64,000 nucleotides of DNA from Hyphomicrobiales bacterium (GTDB lineage: Bacteria; Pseudomonadota; Alphaproteobacteria; Rhizobiales; Rhizobiaceae): NCBI GenBank assembly GCA_900469615.1, contig UBYA01000011.1:1178001-1242000 (forward strand), read 5' to 3'. The position numbers and the translations under genes are program-made. Position 1 is the first letter of the stretch, and every line of letters starts with the position of its first letter. This document shows, piece after piece, positions 59,472 through 64,000 of the stretch. Under the pieces are notes generated by a model that worked only from the letters and a program-made list of their open reading frames with translations, was not told where the DNA came from and made no database searches.

Positions 59472-60133
59472 TGCTCTTCGACGGCCGCTCCTTCGGCGCC
59501 TTCCTGTTCGACATGGATGGAACCGTCCTGAATTCGATTGCTGTTTCGGAGCGGGTTTGGACCGCATGGGCGCAAAGACGCGGCGTCGATGCGGTAGCCC
59601 TGCTGGCGACCGTTCACGGCAGAAAGGCGATCGAGACGATCACCCGGCTCGGCCTGGCGGGGATCGACCCTGCCGAGGAAGTCAGGATTCTGACCCAGGC
59701 CGAAGTCGACGACGTGGCTGGCGTCGGGCCAATCGCCGGCGCCATCGATTTTCTGAAGAACCTGCCGCCGGAACGGTGGGCAATCGTTACCTCCGCTCCG
59801 CGCGAGCTGGCCAAGGTCCGCCTCAAGGCGGCGGGCCTGCCGTGGCCTTCGGTTCTGATCACCGGCGAGGACGTGGAAAATGGCAAGCCCGCGCCCGATT
59901 GCTTCATGCTGGCTGCCAGTATGTTGTCGCAACCTATTGAAACATGTCTTGTTTTTGAGGATGCGCCCGCGGGTATAGAAGCGGCGGAAGCGTCCGGTGC
60001 TTCCGTCCTCGTCATCAGTGCGACCCATCGGGCACCCTTATCCACGCGCCACCCCAGCGTCGAGGATTATGATCGTCTTGCTTTGGATACCGATCTCACC
60101 GGCGGCCTTCGTCTGGCAAGAAAACCGGCCTGA
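59471..60133 (+). CDS. HAD-superfamily sugar phosphatase / phosphoglucomutase-like
   Basis: 220 residues. Start ATG overlaps the SorC stop (TGATG). All HAD motifs are visible: FLFDMDGTVLNS (nucleophile Asp), VTSAPREL, the Lys of ENGKPAPDCF and VFEDAPAGIEAAEAS. The cap inserts after motif I, as in the beta-phosphoglucomutase/DOG1 subclass. It dephosphorylates or isomerises a sugar phosphate in the cytoplasm, probably one from the neighbouring locus. Confidence 0.88.
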   Translation: MLFDGRSFGAFLFDMDGTVLNSIAVSERVWTAWAQRRGVDAVALLATVHGRKAIETITRLGLAGIDPAEEVRILTQAEVDDVAGVGPIAGAIDFLKNLPPERWAIVTSAPRELAKVRLKAAGLPWPSVLITGEDVENGKPAPDCFMLAASMLSQPIETCLVFEDAPAGIEAAEASGASVLVISATHRAPLSTRHPSVEDYDRLALDTDLTGGLRLARKPA

Positions 60134-60178
60134 GGCGGCATTCCTTTGCGGCTGTGAAGCCCTTTGAAACGCGGCGGC

Positions 60179-61420
60179 TCAAGCCGCCCTCGGCAGCAGG
60201 GATTTCAGGCTCGCATCCGTCGCCAGAGCCTCGATCGGCGGGTTGACGCGCTTCGCGATCAGCATCTCGCTCAGCTTCATGTCCTTTGCGACCCTATTGC
60301 CGGGGCCGACGCCGCTTGCCGCGACCAGCCGCCATTCGTCGTCAAGATGGAACAGGATGAAGGCGCCATCGCCCAGTTCCCTCCGGACGACCGCCCGCCC
60401 CTCATCGACAACACCGGCGATCTGCAAGGTGTGATCGAACTGATCGGACCAGAAATAGGGAACGGCCTGATAGCTGCGGGCCTCGCCCATCAGATTTGCC
60501 GCGGCAAGAATGCCTTGGTCCTGCGCATTGCGCCAGGCTTCGAGCCGGAGCCGGCGCCCGCCATAGAGCGGATGCGGAAAGGAGCAGCAATCGCCGGCGG
60601 CATGGATGTCCGTCACCGAGGTCTCCAGGCGCTCGTTGACTGCAATTCCGTTGTCGATCGCAAGGCCGGCCTGTACGGCAAGCTCCGTGCGTGGCTGCGC
60701 GCCGATGCCGACGACCAGCACATCCACCGGGATGACATCTCCATCGGAAAGGGTAATGCCGACGCGGCGTTCGTCCGCCTCTATCCCGAGAACCGCCACG
60801 CCGCATTTCACCGTAACGCCATTGCGCTGGTGCAGGGCGGTAATCGTTTCGGCGATCGGCGCGGGAACGCCGCGTTTGAGAATGCGCTCCTGGGTCTCGA
60901 TCACCGTCACCTTCGCGCCGCGGGAGCATGCCGATGCCGCCACCTCCAGACCGATGAAACCGCCGCCGAGGACGCCCACATGCATGCCGGCTCGCATGAA
61001 CGAGCGGAGCGCAAGCGCGTCGTCGATCGTCCGCAGATAAAGTATCCGGCTGCCGGCCGGCGCGTCCGGCAATCGCCTTGGAGCAGCTCCGGTCGTCAGC
61101 AGCAATTTGTCGTAAGGCAGCACCCGGCCATCCGAGAGAGCCAGACGCTTCGCCGACGTATCGATGGCGCTCGCCGACGCGCTGCCGATGTGGCGGATGG
61201 CATGCTCGCCCAGCAGGATATCGTTGAGAACGGCGGATGTCCTCGGCTCCGCCGCGTCGAGCAGAACCTGCTTAGACAGAGGAGGACGCTCGTAGGGGAG
61301 GTGAACTTCGTCGCCGATAAGGGTGATGGAGTGCCGATAGCCGTTTTCCCTCAGGCTCAACGCGGCGCGCGCCCCGCATTCTCCGGCGCCGACGATGATG
61401 ATGCCCGTATCGCTGCTCAT
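60179..61420 (-). CDS. Ferredoxin reductase, FAD/NAD(P)-dependent
   Basis: 413 residues from ATG 61420. FAD-binding IIVGAGECGARAAL, second nucleotide-binding VGVLGGGFIGLEVAAS, and DIHAAGDCC near the end, with a C-terminal reductase domain. It passes electrons from NAD(P)H to the Rieske ferredoxin encoded just upstream, with a 4-base overlap (61417-61420). MocF of rhizopine catabolism is a functional analogue. It converges on the HAD gene. Confidence 0.9.
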   Translation of the reverse strand: MSSDTGIIIVGAGECGARAALSLRENGYRHSITLIGDEVHLPYERPPLSKQVLLDAAEPRTSAVLNDILLGEHAIRHIGSASASAIDTSAKRLALSDGRVLPYDKLLLTTGAAPRRLPDAPAGSRILYLRTIDDALALRSFMRAGMHVGVLGGGFIGLEVAASACSRGAKVTVIETQERILKRGVPAPIAETITALHQRNGVTVKCGVAVLGIEADERRVGITLSDGDVIPVDVLVVGIGAQPRTELAVQAGLAIDNGIAVNERLETSVTDIHAAGDCCSFPHPLYGGRRLRLEAWRNAQDQGILAAANLMGEARSYQAVPYFWSDQFDHTLQIAGVVDEGRAVVRRELGDGAFILFHLDDEWRLVAASGVGPGNRVAKDMKLSEMLIAKRVNPPIEALATDASLKSLLPRAA

Positions 61421-61734
61421 GCTCCGATTCCGATCATGACACGATCGCCTTCCACTTTGACCGGATAGGTCTTCAGATTGACGCATACCGGCGCGCCCCG
61501 CGCTTCACCCGTCTTGTAGCTGAAGCGGCCATTGTGCTTCGGACACTCGATGGTGTCGTCCATGACCAATCCGTCGGCCAGATGGATCTTTTCGTGCGTG
61601 CAAAGTCCATCCGTCGCGAAATATTCGTCGTCGGGGCTTCGATAGATCGCGAAGGTTCGCCCGGCGTGATCGAACCGAACGACATCTTCCTGATCGACTT
61701 CACCGGCGGCGCATGCATCGACCCATATCGTCAT
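61417..61734 (-). CDS. mocE: MocE-type Rieske [2Fe-2S] ferredoxin
   Basis: 105 residues from ATG 61734 with GAGGAGG upstream; longer starts are unlikely. Cluster ligands are in GLCTHEKIHL (Cys, His) and ECPKHNGRFS (Cys, His), the two Rieske boxes. It is a soluble electron carrier for an oxygenase or hydroxylase. It is coupled to the ferredoxin reductase, and the membrane hydroxylase at the window's end is a plausible acceptor. The symbol is by family name; rhizopine use is not shown. Confidence 0.88.
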   Translation of the reverse strand: MTIWVDACAAGEVDQEDVVRFDHAGRTFAIYRSPDDEYFATDGLCTHEKIHLADGLVMDDTIECPKHNGRFSYKTGEARGAPVCVNLKTYPVKVEGDRVMIGIGA

Positions 61735-61912
61735 TTCTTCCTCCTCATCGCAGCTTTTCAGAAGCCTAGGAACCATTCCCGGCGGTGGAAACAGATCGGC
61801 GTTGCACCTTGATCGCGCTTCGTTTTCCGCCCCGGGCCGATTTCGAGAATGCGCGAGATAGCCCTTCACATTCCACGCCGATTATGATCATTTTTCCTCA
61901 AAGGGGAGCGGC

Positions 61913-62950
61913 ATGAAAAAGACCCGTCTGGTGGATATCGCGGCTGCGGCCGGGGTCGGCCTTGCGACCGTGGAACGCGTGCTCAACGAGCGCGGCAGCG
62001 TCAGGCCGCAGACGGCGGAAAAAGTGGTGCTGGCGGCCAAGCGGCTGGGCTACAAGGGCCTTATTCCAAGCCTGTATCGCGGCACGATCCGTATCGAGGT
62101 GATCCTGGTGCGGCCCGAGTCGCCGTTCTTCGGCAGGCTCAACCGCGCCTTCGAGCGGATCGCCGCCTCGCTGGACAGTTCGATCACGATCCACCGGACC
62201 TTTGTCGAAGAGAGCGACCCCGAGAAATTTGCCGCCTATGTCGCCAATAGCGGCATCCGCCGGCACGGCCTGATCGTCATCGCCATCGACCATCCGAAAA
62301 TCAGGGAGAGCCTGCAAAAGGCCCGCACCGCCGGCGTCGAAGTCGTCCAGATCGTCTCCTACCTCACCGGCAGGGATGATGTGTTCGTGGGAATCGACAA
62401 TTACGCTGCGGGGCGAACCGCGGGCTTCTACATGTCGCGCATGCTCCGGCACACGACAGGAAGCATCGCCGCCATCTGCCATAGCTGGGCCTATCAGATT
62501 CACAGGGAGCGCATTCGCGGCTTTTCCGATTATCTCGCCTCCCATGGCAACCCCGCCCATCGGTTTTCAGAGGTCGTATTCGGGCTGGATGACGATGTGA
62601 GATCCGCCGAGATGATGACGCAGGCGCTGCGTCGCTATCCGGATATCGTCGGCATATACAATGCCGGCGGCGCCAACCTCGGAGTTGGATCGGTGCTCCA
62701 ACGCCTGCATCAGCAGCGGGAAAGGGAATTGGTCTGGATAGCGCATGAACTGAACGATGAGACACGGCGTTTCATCGCATCCGGGCTGATGACGCTCGTT
62801 CTCGATCAGGCGCCTGAAACTCAGGCAAGGCGCGCCCTGGATACGATTCTGTCACGAATGGGGATCATCGACGTGCCTGTCAGCCAGGAGCCGGTGCCGT
62901 TTCTGACCTATACCGCGGAAAACATCGGGCTCGCGCCCAGTCACCGATAA
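61913..62950 (+). CDS. LacI-family transcriptional regulator
   Basis: 345 residues with AGGGGAG upstream. The HTH (RLVDIAAAAGVGLATVERVL) precedes a periplasmic-binding-protein-like effector domain (IRIEVILVRPESPFFGRLNR, DDVFVGIDNYAAGRTAG, GIYNAGGANLG). The hinge is typical (NERGSVRPQTAEKVVLAAKR). Divergent from the Rieske ferredoxin operon and convergent with the di-iron hydroxylase gene, so it is the likely regulator of this electron-transfer module. Effector unknown, probably a sugar or cyclitol. Confidence 0.9.
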   Translation: MKKTRLVDIAAAAGVGLATVERVLNERGSVRPQTAEKVVLAAKRLGYKGLIPSLYRGTIRIEVILVRPESPFFGRLNRAFERIAASLDSSITIHRTFVEESDPEKFAAYVANSGIRRHGLIVIAIDHPKIRESLQKARTAGVEVVQIVSYLTGRDDVFVGIDNYAAGRTAGFYMSRMLRHTTGSIAAICHSWAYQIHRERIRGFSDYLASHGNPAHRFSEVVFGLDDDVRSAEMMTQALRRYPDIVGIYNAGGANLGVGSVLQRLHQQRERELVWIAHELNDETRRFIASGLMTLVLDQAPETQARRALDTILSRMGIIDVPVSQEPVPFLTYTAENIGLAPSHR

Positions 62951-63131
62951 GAGACAATGCCGGAGCCTGCGGAAGGAGGGCCGCAGGCTCCGGCAGTTCC
63001 CGCCATCAACGGTCGGTTGAACCGGTGGCAGGGGGGAGAGGCAAAATGGCGCATATGGAGCACACGGCGCCTTTGGCAAGCCCTTGAGATCGTTGTGCCG
63101 GCTGCGACAGCCTGCCGGCTCTCGCGTCGGG

Positions 63132-64000
63132 TCAGCCCGGCGTCCCCGAGCGGCGAGCCTGCTTCTCGGCGTATTTCTTCGCACGCTCCATGAAGCGCTT
63201 GTTCATGCGGTCCTCGGCTTCTTTCGAACCGTCGTGGAAGGTGCCGAACCATTGGTCGAGCGGGATCACGCCGTCGGCGTAATTGCATTCGAAGAACTTG
63301 TGATGAAGGTAGTGGTCATAGGCGTGGGTATCGATCCCGGCTTCTTCGCCGATCACGATCTTGTCGAAACCGGCATGGCCCGGCGCCGGCGCGAGAGCGG
63401 CATGCGTCAGGTGGAACACGGCATGGACTGGATTGGACGGAACTATCCAGTGGATGAGAACACCTGAGAAATACAGGAGATGCTCGACAGGATGCATCGC
63501 AAGGCCGGACCAGGGGCCGGGATTGACGTTGTTGTGATGCAGCTTGTGGACCGCATGATACAGCGGCGGCCAGTGAATCAGGCGATGCACGAGATAAAAG
63601 TGCAGATCGCGGAATGCCGGGACAAGCAGCATGACGATCGCGCAATAGACCGGGTGTTCGGCAAAATCGACGTAGGGAATCATGCCGTTCGCAAAAGCCC
63701 AGAGCGTCAGTACCTCGAAGGCCGTCCAGAAGGGGACGGCACTTGCGAAAGTCCAGATCACATTGTCCACCGTCTGATTGCCGAAGAGAAAGGCGGAATT
63801 GTTCGTGGACGGCCACTTGCCATTATATTTGAAGCTGGTGCCCTGCTTCTTCTGCATATAGAGGCGCAAGTGAAAAGCGCCGAAGAAGAGGAAGACCAGG
63901 GCGGCATTGCGGACGAGGAGATAGGCGATCCAGCCCGGCGCCAGCGTCTTCATGGTTTCCATCGAAGGTGTCGCGTAGAGCCACAGCAGCGTTGCGACGG
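63132..64000 (-). CDS. Sterol-desaturase-superfamily di-iron membrane hydroxylase (5' end outside window)
   Basis: The frame is open to the window's end, and upstream of the M at 63962 the codons still read a membrane helix (VATLLWLYATPS), so the start lies outside. Membrane helices (WIAYLLVRNAALVFLFFGAF and others) hold the histidine clusters HFYLVHRLIH, HKLHHNNVNP and HAYDHYLHHKFF that bind two irons. Such enzymes insert oxygen into lipids or sterol-like substrates and need ferredoxin or cytochrome electrons. The adjacent Rieske ferredoxin and reductase are likely partners. Substrate unknown. Confidence 0.85.
   Translation of the reverse strand, partial: VATLLWLYATPSMETMKTLAPGWIAYLLVRNAALVFLFFGAFHLRLYMQKKQGTSFKYNGKWPSTNNSAFLFGNQTVDNVIWTFASAVPFWTAFEVLTLWAFANGMIPYVDFAEHPVYCAIVMLLVPAFRDLHFYLVHRLIHWPPLYHAVHKLHHNNVNPGPWSGLAMHPVEHLLYFSGVLIHWIVPSNPVHAVFHLTHAALAPAPGHAGFDKIVIGEEAGIDTHAYDHYLHHKFFECNYADGVIPLDQWFGTFHDGSKEAEDRMNKRFMERAKKYAEKQARRSGTPG

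Noticed and set aside
1..64000. Genomic island, phage or transposon borders
   Set aside because: No integrase, transposase, tRNA gene or flanking direct repeats were seen, and base composition looks even across the window by eye.

Overview
The window is a 64 kb stretch of high-GC chromosome or large replicon from an alphaproteobacterium, most likely a member of the Rhizobiaceae (Rhizobium/Agrobacterium/Sinorhizobium group). The support is a complete divergent dctA / dctB-dctD locus with a sigma-54 promoter, a MocE-type Rieske ferredoxin with its reductase, a Frc-like sugar importer with a half-size ATPase, DUF992 and DUF763 proteins, a NodT/TolC-MacA-MacB efflux operon, and many ABC importers paired with GntR, LacI, SorC or DauR-like regulators. 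I saw no rRNA, tRNA, CRISPR array, insertion sequence or phage gene. It reads as ordinary accessory/catabolic rhizobial DNA with two genes cut by the window edges (a YghU-like protein at the left, a di-iron membrane hydroxylase at the right).

Layout. 0-2.6 kb: YghU-like GST and an unassigned PLP-fold protein. 2.7-7.5 kb: C4-dicarboxylate uptake (dctD, dctB, dctA). 7.9-10.5 kb: a small HTH protein and an OmpR/EnvZ-type two-component pair. 11-16.7 kb: tolC-macA-macB efflux operon plus a Spy/CpxP-like periplasmic protein. 17.2-24.5 kb: M24 peptidase facing a GntR - PLP lyase - sugar-type ABC importer operon. 24.6-33.5 kb: GntR (FCD) regulator, a polyamine-type ABC importer with an Asp/Glu/hydantoin racemase, a DauR-like regulator and an aminotransferase. 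33.6-37.3 kb: DUF763 protein and PQQ glucose dehydrogenase. 37.6-42.8 kb: two overlapping esterase genes, a GNAT acetyltransferase, and a group of small secreted or membrane proteins that includes a glycine-rich repeat protein. 43-47.4 kb: peptidase T, DUF992, class III cyclase, deoxyribosyltransferase-like protein. 47.4-52.6 kb: an operon with a MaoC-like hydratase, a HutC-type GntR regulator, an ammonia-lyase homologue that lacks the Ala-Ser-Gly cofactor triad, an ornithine cyclodeaminase homologue and a leaderless PhnD-like binding protein. 52.8-60.1 kb: Frc-like sugar importer, a ROK kinase fused to a second P-loop kinase, a LacD-type aldolase, a divergent SorC regulator and a HAD phosphatase. 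60.2-64 kb: ferredoxin reductase, Rieske ferredoxin, a LacI regulator and the di-iron hydroxylase.

How the parts work together. Most of the window is nutrient acquisition: each importer sits beside its own regulator and one or two enzymes. In several cases a palindrome of the type expected for that regulator lies in the promoter region (GntR/FCD at 26405, DauR-like at 32308, HutC-like at 52579, SorC-like at 58477). The two loci that look least like textbook systems are the 47.4-52.6 kb operon, because the ammonia-lyase homologue cannot form the usual MIO cofactor, and the 52.8-60.1 kb sugar locus, because a two-kinase fusion stands where a separate second sugar kinase would be needed to supply a bisphosphate aldolase.
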